64,000 nucleotides of DNA from NCBI GenBank assembly GCA_030248135.1, contig JASANC010002076.1, forward strand, positions 48,969 through 112,968, in the 5' to 3' direction. Positions 42,130-51,996 of this stretch are shown one piece after another (position 1 is the stretch's first letter; every line of letters begins with the position of its first letter). The notes beneath the pieces were generated by a model. The model had not been told where the DNA came from and ran no database searches. It saw only the letters and a list, made by a program, of their open reading frames with translations. The stretch comes from Theristus sp. LFF4_11. Its lineage: Eukaryota; Nematoda; Chromadorea; Monhysterida; Xyalidae. A program made the translations under genes and the position numbers.

Positions 42130-43392
42130 CTCACTGCTGGCTATAGATGGTATACTATTGGCTCATTATTCATTAGTTGACGAATGAATAATGGGGTTTT
42201 TAAATTATTTGAATAATACTATTTTGAATAATGAGTAATGGGTCCATTATTCAAATAGTACTATTGGTGACGAATGAATAATGTAACCAAAAAATTGGGC
42301 TTGTTAAAAACAAGTTGCACAAGATGCTAGAATTGTGGTGTCCATAACACCACCACTCGAATACCCCAACAATCAACTCCCAACTTTGAGACACCTCATC
42401 AGTGACACCTCATGAGCATTGAAAAGTGACAAAAAATGTACACTGAAAAGAAAGTACTGAAATCAACTTGTAAAGTTCCACGGGTGGTGCACCAAAACAA
42501 ATTTCTGAAACTAAAAATGAACTCGCGGTTGATTTGTTTTGTTTGTTTATGCAGTACGTCAAATGTTTATCACGTTTTTCCGCATTTCAACCATGGGCCA
42601 CCAGAAATCTGCATGTTGCACTGCGCTTTATCTGCAAATTCGTAATAGCTGTGCAAAATTCAACACATTTTTTGAAATCCTGAGTGCATTTTAGTTTGGA
42701 AAGGTGAAAGAATCGTTTAAATTGGTGTTATATAACTCGAGATACAACCATTTTTGTCCAGAAAATCGAAAAATCAACAAACACAAAATGAAAGGAAATC
42801 ACACCGGGGTTGTTTTATTATATGTGGCATGCACACATACGTATGTGAGCAATTATGCTCTCCTCACGCGATAATCACACAGAGACAGTGTTATGTTTCT
42901 TTCTGTTGTTGTTGTGTCTATATGCTGCACACACACGATAGAGTTACCGCAAACGGCTATAACTTTTACACCGTTCATCCGTTTGAGCTGAAATTTGGAT
43001 ATGTTTTACCTGTATACCTAACAGTTGTCGCCAATCAGTTTTACCCTGAACCGATAAGAAAAACAGAAGTTAGGGCGTTTAATTATAATTAAACGCTTTG
43101 TTTACTCTGATGAGTGTTGATTTGATTGAAATTATGATTTGCACTTGATCCTCTTCGCCATTGATCCGATAACAAAAACATCAATGCGCTAAGGTTAAAA
43201 TTGCAGATAAAAGCCAATCAACAATCGCCCATTAGTCATTAATCATTCACTATCGGCAAATTATTCAAGTGAATAATGAATAATTTGAAAAATTACGTGA
43301 ATAATAGTTTTTGAATAATATATTATTCATTCGTCATTCATTATTCAAACTCAGATTTGATGAATGAATTATTCATACCATCTATACTGCTG
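42130..43392. repeat. Element W, inverted ends with ATTCATT/AATGAAT arms (about 1.25 kb)
   Basis: The left end (CTATAGATGGTATACTATTG) and the right end (the inverse of CAGTATAGATGGTATGAAT) are inverted. Both lead into repeated GACGAATGAATAAT-type sequence. The interior (42300-43250) has no recognised coding region. It lies about 20 bases from the large fold-back element. Confidence 0.65.
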
Positions 43393-43414
43393 GCAGCCTT
43401 TAAACGTCGAATAC

Positions 43415-44509
43415 GGTGCGGGGTCAACTCCGGCCCACGCATTTCCGGCCCACGCATTAGCGTCCCGACATTTCCGGCCCACCCATTACCGGCCCACCCA
43501 TTACCGTCCCATCCATTACCGGCCCGACATTTCCGGCCCACTCATTTCCGGCCCACTCATTTCCGGCCCGCCCATTACCGGCCCAGCCCAATAATCAGTT
43601 CTTCCTTCGCTGTATTTCGCTACGGACAACGAAAATAAACTGAAACTGCACTCTAAACTGTATTACCTGCTCACCGACATGCTTTTAACAAAAATATTTT
43701 TAAAATTTTTCATTTCGGTTTTAGTTTTCATTTCGCTCCGATTTGTTCCTGACATTGGATAAAATGTCTCAGTTTGAATTGCGTCGATGAATCAGTTGTG
43801 TTTTTATTTATTGCTTTGTTCCGATTGATTTAGCACTTTCAATTTTAATGACAACAACACATGGGTCGACAAAAATAAGAGCTTTCGAACCTCGCTGACG
43901 CGCTGAGTTCGAATTTTGTATTGAACACAGAGCCAAATTCAATCATTTTAATCCTTAAAATAAGCAAAAACTTTTATGAAAATTGCCCCTCTAACCAAAT
44001 TTGGACATGTGGATCAGTGGATCGGATCCACAACCAGGTTGTGTTTCTTAATCCTAATCATTCCTAATCCTAAACCTAATCCTAAGCCAAGCCTTTTTGA
44101 TAAAGTGAAAATGATCAATTTGGTTTTTGACTTTTTTCTTTCCTGTGTTATAGGGCAGGGGCAACGCTACAGCACATGCACATCTCTTAATAATGATGCA
44201 TCACAAAAAAATCCGATTGAAAAAAGAATTAAAAAAATCGAACCCCTAGTTCAATGTGTAACCGCCTGATCAATGTGATTTTCCTAATGAAATATAGCAG
44301 TGGGTGGTAGTTGAAGTCACTGAAGCGAATTATTGGGCTGGGCCGGTAATGGGTGGGCCGGAAATGAGTGGGCCGGAAATGCGTGGGACGCAAATGAACG
44401 GGGCCGGTAATGGGTGGGCCGGAAATGGATGGGCCGGAAATGAGTGGGCCGGAAATGTTGGGCCGGAAATGCGTGGGCCGGAAATAACGGGACGCAAATG
44501 AACGCACGC
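43415..44509. mobile_element. Fold-back element FB2 with 10-bp target duplication
   Basis: About 1.1 kb. The two arms are inverted arrays of a 12-15-bp unit, GGGCCGGAAATG or GGGCCGGTAATG with variants (43430-43590 and 44335-44505). The flanking direct repeat CGTCGAATAC is at 43405-43414 and 44510-44519. The centre contains the blocks also seen at 635-850 and 30-190. It is the same family as FB1. Open frames rich in Gly, Pro, Trp and Asn run through the arms on both strands, but they are a product of the short repeat. Confidence 0.85.
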
Positions 44510-44639
44510 CGTCGAATACAGCTATTCAAAAAACGATGGTGTTTTTTACACCATGGTTTATTTAGCTTTTCAGTTTTCAGGATTTTGGTGGTTAAAATAT
44601 ATACATGGTATTGTTATCTCATGGTGTTTTTATACACCA

Positions 44640-45260
44640 TGGTTTTTTTAATATTCACCCCGGGCAAACCCCCCCCCCCAAATTTTGGTCGAAATACCCC
44701 CCCCCACGAAGTTGGGGGGGGGGGCAGACCCCCCCTCCCAGATTTCGACCTTCCAACCCCCCCCCCCTACCAAATCCTGACCGTCTGACCACCCCCCCCC
44801 TTTGATTTTGACTTTCGATGGAGACATTTTCTCTTGTTTATCTCTATATTTCTCTCATATGTAGGTATCTATATTATATGCATGTTTGTATCTCAATATA
44901 TATTGTATGTTTTTTTGTATGCGTACCACTTTGTTATACATTTACCATTTTGTACGTCAATGTTTTCAATACTGTACTTCAATATCAAGTCTCACCCGTG
45001 CAGCGTGTCTCGTTCGTGTAGCTCACCCCCCCCCCCTAGAATTTTCGGTCTCGCTCGGGACCTCACCCCCCTCCCCACCAAATCGACCCCTACCAGCCAT
45101 TTTTTGCCCAGACAATGTCATCGTCAAGAAAAAATTTTGGTCCGACCCCCCCCCCCCTAGACTTTTTGGTCTCGCTCGGGAGCCCCCCCCAACCAAGTCG
45201 ACCCCCCCCCCACCCGGGACGACCCCCCTCGGATTCGCCAAAAATCGGGCTCGACCCCTG
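44640..45260 (+). repeat. C-tract-rich tandem repeat
   Basis: Runs of 8-13 C separated by short A/T linkers. At 45020-45080 and 45145-45205 a longer unit repeats (CTTTTTGGTCTCGCTCGGGA-like, then a CCAAGTCGACCCC-like segment). A partial X copy follows at 45410-45560 (GATAGAGATAGGTTCG, CAGCTGCTATCTAG). Proline-rich frames here are artefacts of the C tracts. Confidence 0.65.
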
Positions 45261-45599
45261 TATGCAAGCGCCTCCCGAATGACTCCCGTAGGGCGGAACT
45301 TTGCAGATTTTGTTTTGGTGACTCTAATTACCCCTTTTCCAAACCGTCGCCATGCCTCTTCTTGTGTTTTGACCTCCAAAACGTCACTACGATACTGATA
45401 GAGATAGGTTCGAAAAAATTTGGGGGGGGGGGGGGGCGGGGGCGGCCCGCATCGCCTCCCCTCCCCAAAATTTTGCAACTATCTATCTGGAAAATTTGCT
45501 CCAGCTGCTATCTAGTATCTATTGACTATTCTATATCGGCCTCCCCCAACCCCTCGGCCTCGACTCCAGAACAACCATGTACTTGATCATGTCATGCAT

Positions 45600-45695
45600 A
45601 CTTATAATAATGATGCATCACGGGTTTAGGAACCTACCACGACGCATTGCAAGTGAAGAGAAATCTGATCAAAATCACTTTTTAGTATGTATACA
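45600..45695 (-). repeat. Fragment of fold-back element interior
   Basis: Reverse-orientation match to about 35-95, including AAAAGTGATTTT and GTAGGTTCCTAA. It ends a few bases before the start of the first SET gene. Confidence 0.6.
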
Positions 45696-45703
45696 AGTCG
45701 AAC

Positions 45704-48700
45704 ATGAGCTGCATAATGATTGAACACTCTGTGATCACACTGGACGACGACAGTGACGACCGTGCAAACACGGCAACTGCAAATCCTGTTTTCGATCACA
45801 CTGCTGCGCATCCACCACAGTCATCAATCTGTCGTGCTCACCATCAAGAAACAGAAGAAGACCTGAATGAAGTCGACATGGTGTTGGAAGATGATGACGA
45901 CGACGTCAAAGTCCTTGAGTCGACGCCAGTTGCACCAAGTTTGTTTCGCGTGATGTCTAACATTCGCCAGTTGCTAGTGTAGATTTTGCACCACTACTAA
46001 CTGTACCACGCTGCGGTATCCAAAAAGTCAATATAAGTCGGGTCTGTAGCGCAGGTGTAGGGCTTTCGTCTGCCGTTCTGTAGGTGGAATGTTCGAACCC
46101 CGCTGCGGACAAGACACACAATGGAAAAACTAAAGTGACCAATAACATCTTATGGTCTACTACTCCCTCCAGGTCTAGAGCCGAGGGTAAATTGGGCTCG
46201 GGACAGTATTGCCCGGTCCGCCGGAGTTTGGTACCTTACGGTTTCCGGAACCGGTGCGTGAACAAAAAAATAAGCGTCAGCATGCGAGCATGCCATGGGT
46301 TTATCGAATTTAGACAAAGTCCACTGTGATACACTGAACGCGCTGGAATTGAGCCCGAACTACACGGGAAGATACGAGCATAAAAACGACAACAACGTGC
46401 GAAATGGTTGTGCGGCAACAACAGCAACAAGTGCAAACACAAGGCCGCCGGTGCACGAGCACGAGCAGCTTTGCAACATCACAAAGCAGGTGCACCTGGT
46501 CGTGCTCAGCTCTGACGACGAATCACATGCTGGAAAGGCCGCGGACGGTGCGCTCAGCAGCCTCTATCAAACTGTTGTCGTCTTTCAGCAAGCAACATTT
46601 TACTGATTGTTCGGATTATTGTTAATTCAGTCAGCAAAGCGAACGAGCAACGAATGTGCAGTGCAGTTGCTGGAGCTGCTTCTGCGTGCGACGAAGCAAC
46701 TCTGAGTTCATCTAAATTCGCCAAACTTAAAGTGCGTGAATAACGTATGCAAATGAAATACTTTTTCTTATCGTTACAAATCGTTGCGTTCTGTTCGATT
46801 TTCATGCCCCTTGTTTGCTTCCAGAATATTGATGGTAATCCCACAGCGCCAAAGAGAGGTGAGGGCTGGTCAATTGAATTTCTTTGGATCGGCCCCAGCA
46901 CACATCAATTGAGCGAGAAAGGGAAACCCAACGGTAACAGTTTTTTCGGGTGTTTTACCTTTTTAATAATCCAATTTATGTGAAGCGAAGTGAAGGTATG
47001 TGAATCATTATTTCACACGTTTTTTTTTGTTTAGACGCAAATGCAACGACGGCCGCGTCGAAAGCGTCAATTGACCGATTGAGCACAACAACAGCCACGC
47101 CCTCCAAAGGTTCTGCACAGTTGCTGCGTCGCCAGGTGAATGACGACGACGACGATGTGATCGTGTTGACTGACAGTGATGGCGAACAAGAAGAGGTCAT
47201 TGTCACCGTGGAGCAGCTGCTCGCGGCAAGACGCAACAACCGACAGCAGGTCAGCTCCATCCAGCCCACTAAGCTCGTATTGTTGCTTTCTTTTTTCTAC
47301 TTCCACACGAAGTAAATTCACCAATCACCAGTGATCGATCTGTGTCGCCATTGGCGCGTTTAGTTTGAAATAAATTTTGAATTCTGTTTTACTGTCAGAA
47401 ATGCTCGAAGAAGAAGTCGCCAGCGACGCCGTGTGCGCGTGTTTTCGCGGCAGCCTGTGCCTCTCGGCCAGCAACGCTGCCGCAAACGACGCCAAACGGC
47501 GAAGCGACCGACACGGCAGTGCCAAATCAACCAAAGACAGGTTGTCGCAGCACGCCTTGTTATTTTACTTTGAAGGCGTTTATTTCTTGAAATGCTGCAC
47601 TTCAGTGGCGCTCGCAGTGCCCAATCGTGAGCGAGGCGAACTCGCGGCAGTGAGCGGCAACAAACCAATGGGAAGAGCAGCAGCGGCTGAGTGCGTCCGT
47701 CGTGTGCGCGGTTTCATTGCGCGAATACGCGAACACCAACAACGCCAATCTGAAGAACATCGCCAAAAGCAGACGGTGCGATCGCTCGGTTGTTGGCTCC
47801 ATTTGCGCATGAACACGGACATTTAAAAGTTTTCTGAAACAACTTTGCCACAGTTTTTTTCCTGCAGACTTGGAGTGTTGATGACGCAGCGTCCGTTCGT
47901 ACCACTGCTGTTGTGAATTTATTCGAAGCTTTCCAGTTGAACGCCGCCACTGAATTGCGCCAGAGCCAGCAGCAACGCTCGCAAGAGCACTTGAGAACGT
48001 CCTCGGGTGAGTTCAACTGAAATTTGATGTTTGCTTTGCGAGCATCGTTTTGCGTATGAACTGCGTGTTCCATTCAGATCTTGACGTCCACATAACACCA
48101 TCAACTGAACGTCAAAGCCAATCTTCGTCGGCGAAAACATCATCAAATTGTATTGCCGTCTCACCGGAAGGTGTTTTGGACAGAGCAGTGTTCACAGATG
48201 AGCAGTCCGATTCCGACAGCGCTGATTCTGAGCGCTCTGCGTCTTCGCTGCCAAATGTAAAGTGTCCGCCGCCCAAGAAACTCTGCGTCGCTTATCCCTC
48301 GTGGGTTTCAATAAAACTTTTTTGCTAACCCACTGGTTCAGAAACCCAGAAATACCAAACTCTCGGGTTGTTTTGATAGTTTAAACTTCCAACTTTCCAT
48401 TTATCACATGGTGAGCGGATCAGTCGAACGGAGTCAACAAGTTTATCTTCTTAATCCTTTGGGTTTTCAGCAAATCGTTGGAGCGTCGCCAGAAACAGAG
48501 GAGCAGGGAGAGAGCTGCGGTAGCCGTCAGCAAACGTGACACCAGAAAAACACGACAATTGAAACGGTCAAAGAGACTGGCTGCAAGAGCTCGCGTTAAC
48601 TTCAAGGTTTCTTGTTTAAGTTTTGTGTCGGTCATAAAATTTGGTGCGTCGAATCGCTGGTGCCGTCTGACTGAAGTGAAGTCAGTTGTTTGCAGGAGCC

Positions 48701-50709
48701 TTCTGATGACGAGTTGTCTGTGGAAGACATCGGTGATGGTGAGCGGCTGTAATTTTGGTTTTTACTGCAGTTCAATAAACACACTCATTGGATTCAAAGT
48801 GCTTTTCGTATCTGCATCTCCCGTTTCTCAACGTTGTTATTTCATTTGTCATTTGCGATGCAGAATGTTTTATATGCGAAGACACCACAAGGACGTGTGT
48901 GCACGCACAATACAAGCACGGCATCACGTTCGTGCCTGATAATCCGGTTGGTTTTTTTTCTAAAAAAATATTGAAAATATGATCTCTTCTTCGTTGCAGT
49001 GTGCAAGCAACAAATGTTGCCCCAGTCGAGACCGCAATCCCACTGAGCATAAGCATAGGGATGGTAAAAACCGGTTTTTATATTACAACTGTTTCTTGCG
49101 GTTTCGCCTGGTAAGCGCATACCGCGGGCCCCCAGGCTCGTCAGTACGACAAGGCCCGGGCTGCACAGCCCAATCAAACATTATGACCAGCACAGACGGA
49201 TGTTATGTCTGGCTGAAACATCAGCGAAACAGTGTGTACACACAAAACAACGGAGAAAAATTTTTATATTGTCTGAGAAAAACGGTTTTTCCCAATTTTC
49301 CCAGCACCAAGTTTCTATAACTCGGCTTTAGGAACCAATCAGAAATACGGTTGAAATTAGTGTTTTTTAAAAGTAGAGGGAAATTAAATTTGAGCTTGAC
49401 ACAGTTTATTTTATAACTTTTGCATAATGCAATTACACGATATCGTCCAATAGTTTTCAACTACCACAAGTTCCAAGAACTTTTAAGGTAAAAATTGTGT
49501 TTTATTTTTGCAAAAGGCGGATAGAAAACAACCGTTTTTTTTTACCATGCCAAGCCAACCGTACTTATGCAGATGGCCAAACGCGGCCAGCCAGACTTCT
49601 GTCGTAAATCGGTGCCGAGCGGCTATGCGTTCATAAGCCGCAGCAAAATAGGAGGGCGCGGTGCGTTCGCAGCGAGGCACATTCGGCGCTACACGGTCTT
49701 CGGGCCGTACAAGGTGGGCTGCTGCTGGTCAGTAGTGGGCAATCGCTTTACACTCACTCGTAGCAATGCAGTAGTTCAGTTTATCAGCTGAGAAGGTTGG
49801 AACGATATTTGATTTGTAGATGATGCTTATTTGTGGAACAGCACGAATTCTAACAATATGAGTGGAACAATCGTTGCAGGGCAAAGTGTATGACTTGGAC
49901 GACGAATTGGACAACGAGTACGTCTGGGAGTTGAATCGGGATGGAACCTGCTTGAACTATGACCGTCCGTGGTGCGTGGACGGCGCTGACACACGACTCG
50001 GCAACTGGCTGCGCTATTTCAATCACGCCAGTGCGTTTCAATTGACCGTGCTTTCAGTTGGTTTCAGTATTCTGCATGCCGTTGCCAATGGTAAAAACCG
50101 GTTTTTCACAGTTTTGACGGCACTTGAATTGTGGAGAATCATTGTTTTCGTTTTTTTACCGTGGAATACGGTTATTACGCCCGATTTGAAAAATGCTAAC
50201 CGTGGTTGTGTTAGCGCCACACTTTCTCCATGTGAGTTTATAGTCAACCTGATGAAGCTCGGTGACTCTCAGAACCACCGGATCAGAACGTGAATGGCGT
50301 GGAGCGTGATGGCAAACTGTACTACGTTACGATGCGTGACATCCGGCGCAACGAGGAGCTGCTGATTGACTGCGGCGATGCGTACCATAAAATGCTCGTG
50401 GTCGGTTGCAGCGATACTTGTTACAAGCGTCACTTAGGTGGCACACAATGCCCACCACGCTCATCATCACTATTGCAGCATTGCAACGCCTGTTTTGCTT
50501 TGTTGTTTCCGCAGCTTCGAATTTAACCCCGAATTTCATCTTTTCAGGAGAATGGTCTCCGATTGCCATCTCAGTTTGAGGGTCGGAACACGTTGTTTGC
50601 AGAGGATGAGGACTCTGACGACGATGAATTTATAGCTGCTGAGAAGAAAAGGTTGTGTGCAGAATACGAGCAGCAACAGCACTCCGACGGCGAACACGAC
50701 AGCATTTGA
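45704..50709 (+). CDS. PRDM9-like zinc-knuckle PR/SET protein, copy A (about 710 aa)
   Basis: Exon model: 45704-45976, 46379-46547, 47035-47249, 47399-47540, 47606-47775, 47868-48006, 48078-48261, 48471-48606, 48696-48738, 48864-48946, 49573-49713, 49880-50030, 50273-50397, 50548-50709. All phases join. The N-terminal half is acidic and disordered, with three V/I-rich cores next to Asp/Glu/Ser (SVITLDDDSDD, HLVVLSSDDES, DVIVLTDSDGE), typical of SUMO-interaction motifs. A basic region follows (KRSKRLAARARV). The zinc knuckle is ECFICEDTTRTCVHAQ. The PR/SET domain includes GYAFISRSKIGGRGAFA, YVWELN, GNWLRYFNHA and DGKLYYVTMRD. Family members methylate histone H3, and PRDM9 marks recombination sites. 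Here the motif expected as ELLV-x-YG is ELLIDCG, with Cys in place of the active-site Tyr. There is no C2H2 array. The acidic C-terminal exon ends GEHDSI. Exons 1-2 are the least certain. Confidence 0.8.
46042..46265 (+). mobile_element. tRNA-derived SINE
   Basis: The first 69 bases (46042-46110) look like a tRNA. GTCTGTA at the start can pair with TGCGGAC at the end (with G-U pairs). A box-A-like TAGCGCAGGTGTAGGG and a box B GTTCGAACCCC are present. The T stem is broken and there is no intact cloverleaf, so it is not a functional tRNA gene. A body of about 150 bases follows, ending TTGGTACCTTACGGTTTCC, a tail also found at 24690-24800 and 53105-53175. It lies in intron 1 of SET gene A. Confidence 0.7.
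49055..49555. repeat. Probable inverted-repeat insertion in SET gene A intron
   Basis: The left end is ATGGTAAAAACCGGTTTTT (about 49061); the right end is an imperfect inverse, ending TTTTTTTACCAT (about 49550). A second, much shorter pair with the same left end (ATGGTAAAAACCGGTTTTT, about 50088) and a TTTTTTTACCGTGG right end lies at 50088-50165 in a later intron. Both look like a small inverted-repeat family. Splicing 48946 to 49573 directly keeps the frame. Confidence 0.5.
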
Positions 50710-50847
50710 CAATTCGTGATGCGCTCGTTGTCAAACGCTACTCTGTTATTGTCAGAATGTTTTGTCGAGTCGGTTCTCTGGTCTGCATAATATGATTTTT
50801 GATTGATTTTTTGCGATTTATAACATGAACTATTTTTTTAATTCACC

Positions 50848-50853
50848 AATAAA
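50848..50853 (+). terminator. Poly(A) signal AATAAA of SET gene A
   Basis: AATAAA about 140 bases after the stop codon of SET gene A, plus strand. Confidence 0.5.
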
Positions 50854-51384
50854 TATCGGTTTATTGAGGTGAACCTTATGGTGTTATGTAGATTACATTG
50901 ATCGTGTCTTTCATTCAGGTTTTTTCCATTCAGGTTTGTGATCTCTCCATCATGGTGTTCAAAAAATTCAATGTGATGCAATTGCTGTCAATATGACCAC
51001 CACTCCTGCCATAATTATGACCTTCACTTGAACAATTGCTTGCGACTGTATTGTTGTTGCAAGTTTATCGCTTGGTATCTCCAACTTTCCAACAGCGCCT
51101 TTACAGCATCAGTATCAGCACGAAACTGACCGTGGCATTTTGTGTTTTTTTTTCACCAATAAATTGCATTCAGGGACATAGTCTGCGGTGTCTCTCCGCG
51201 TCATGACGTGATTTTTTACTGTGGATTAGATTTTCACTTTTTGAATTGTTGTACGCAACTAAACCTTTAGTTTTAGTATTAAAATACAATGTACGTTTAA
51301 CTGTCGTTCTAATCATGTGTTTTTCTTGTAAACTAGTTGTGTGTCGCAGTTTTAGGTGTTCGATTTCAAAGTATTGTCAATTTT

Positions 51385-51590
51385 TTTAGGTTCTGCGGCT
51401 CAATGCGTTTGCAGACGTAGCAAGAAAACTATAGTTTCAATCTTTGTTTGGCAATTCATAACAGACTTAAGTGAATTGGTCCTGTTTAGGGACTCGGATC
51501 ACATTAGCATTTTGAATTCCCGCGTCATGCTTGAAACTGTATACCTATCTATGCGCGCATTGAGTCTCGGAACCAAAATAAAAGAGTAAA
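51385..51590 (+). repeat. Hairpin repeat family R2, copy 3
   Basis: Same orientation as 11765-11945. TTCTGCGGCTCAATGCG, the hairpin (GGTCCTGTTTAGGGACTCGG), AATTCCCGCGTCATGC and GCGCGCATTGAGTCTCGG are all present. Confidence 0.75.
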
Positions 51591-51724
51591 TGCGGTCGCC
51601 GAGGTCAGTAAAGTTTTGCTTGTTGCTGGTGGTCATTTTGTGGCACATGTTCACCTTACCCGTATTTCATTTTTTCGCGGGATCAGCTGTCTTCAGCACA
51701 GTCGAACTACTGGACGGACATATA

Positions 51725-51879
51725 AACTGTAACTCTATAACATATCCAACCAGCTGTTTGGTTGATGTATGCATGTTGTGCATGTATTGCTGTCGAGGCG
51801 GAGTTTTGTTTGCATGGCATGCATGCATCACGTGCCCACGAACCAATCAGCTAGTTGGATATGTTACAGAGTTAGACTG
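51725..51879. mobile_element. 155-bp TA-flanked MITE related to the 760-bp element
   Basis: The inverted ends start CAGTCTAACTCTGTAACATA (right) and AACTGTAACTCTATAACATA (left), continuing to GCTGATTGGTT. The flanks are TA on both sides (51723-51724 and 51880-51881). The ends share most positions with those of the 760-bp element at 38589, so the two are the same family with different internal deletions. Confidence 0.8.
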
Positions 51880-51996
51880 TAAATAAATGCACCTTGTGAA
51901 TGTTGCACACTGGTGCGTTGCTGGGAGTTTTTGGCTTGGCGACTGATTGCACTGCAGTGCTGCTGAGTCAGTTTCAGTACAGTAATACCCGTGACG

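Larger units (their letters stand above)
50710..51996. other. Intergenic region between SET gene A and WBP11
   Basis: Holds the SET gene A poly(A) signal, an R2 repeat and a 155-bp TA-flanked element. Nothing else was recognised in 50860-51380. The WBP11 promoter should lie near 51880-51990, but no core element is evident. Confidence 0.5.

Noticed and set aside
43341..44507. Open frames rich in Gly/Trp/Asn or Pro/His/Arg through the fold-back arms
   Set aside because: They exist on both strands and simply translate the 12-15-bp GGGCCGGAAATG repeat. There are no splice signals or domains.
44605..45398. Proline-rich proteins at 44.6-45.4 kb
   Set aside because: They are produced by C tracts in every frame; no exon structure or conserved motif.
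46042..46110. Functional tRNA gene
   Set aside because: The acceptor stem and boxes A/B are present, but the T stem does not pair and the cloverleaf is incomplete; it is better explained as a SINE head.
48999..49062. Extra Cys-rich exon (CASNKCC) between knuckle and PR exons of SET gene A
   Set aside because: It ends in a different phase from the next exon, lies at the edge of a repeat insertion and has no counterpart in copy B. Direct splicing of the neighbours keeps the frame.
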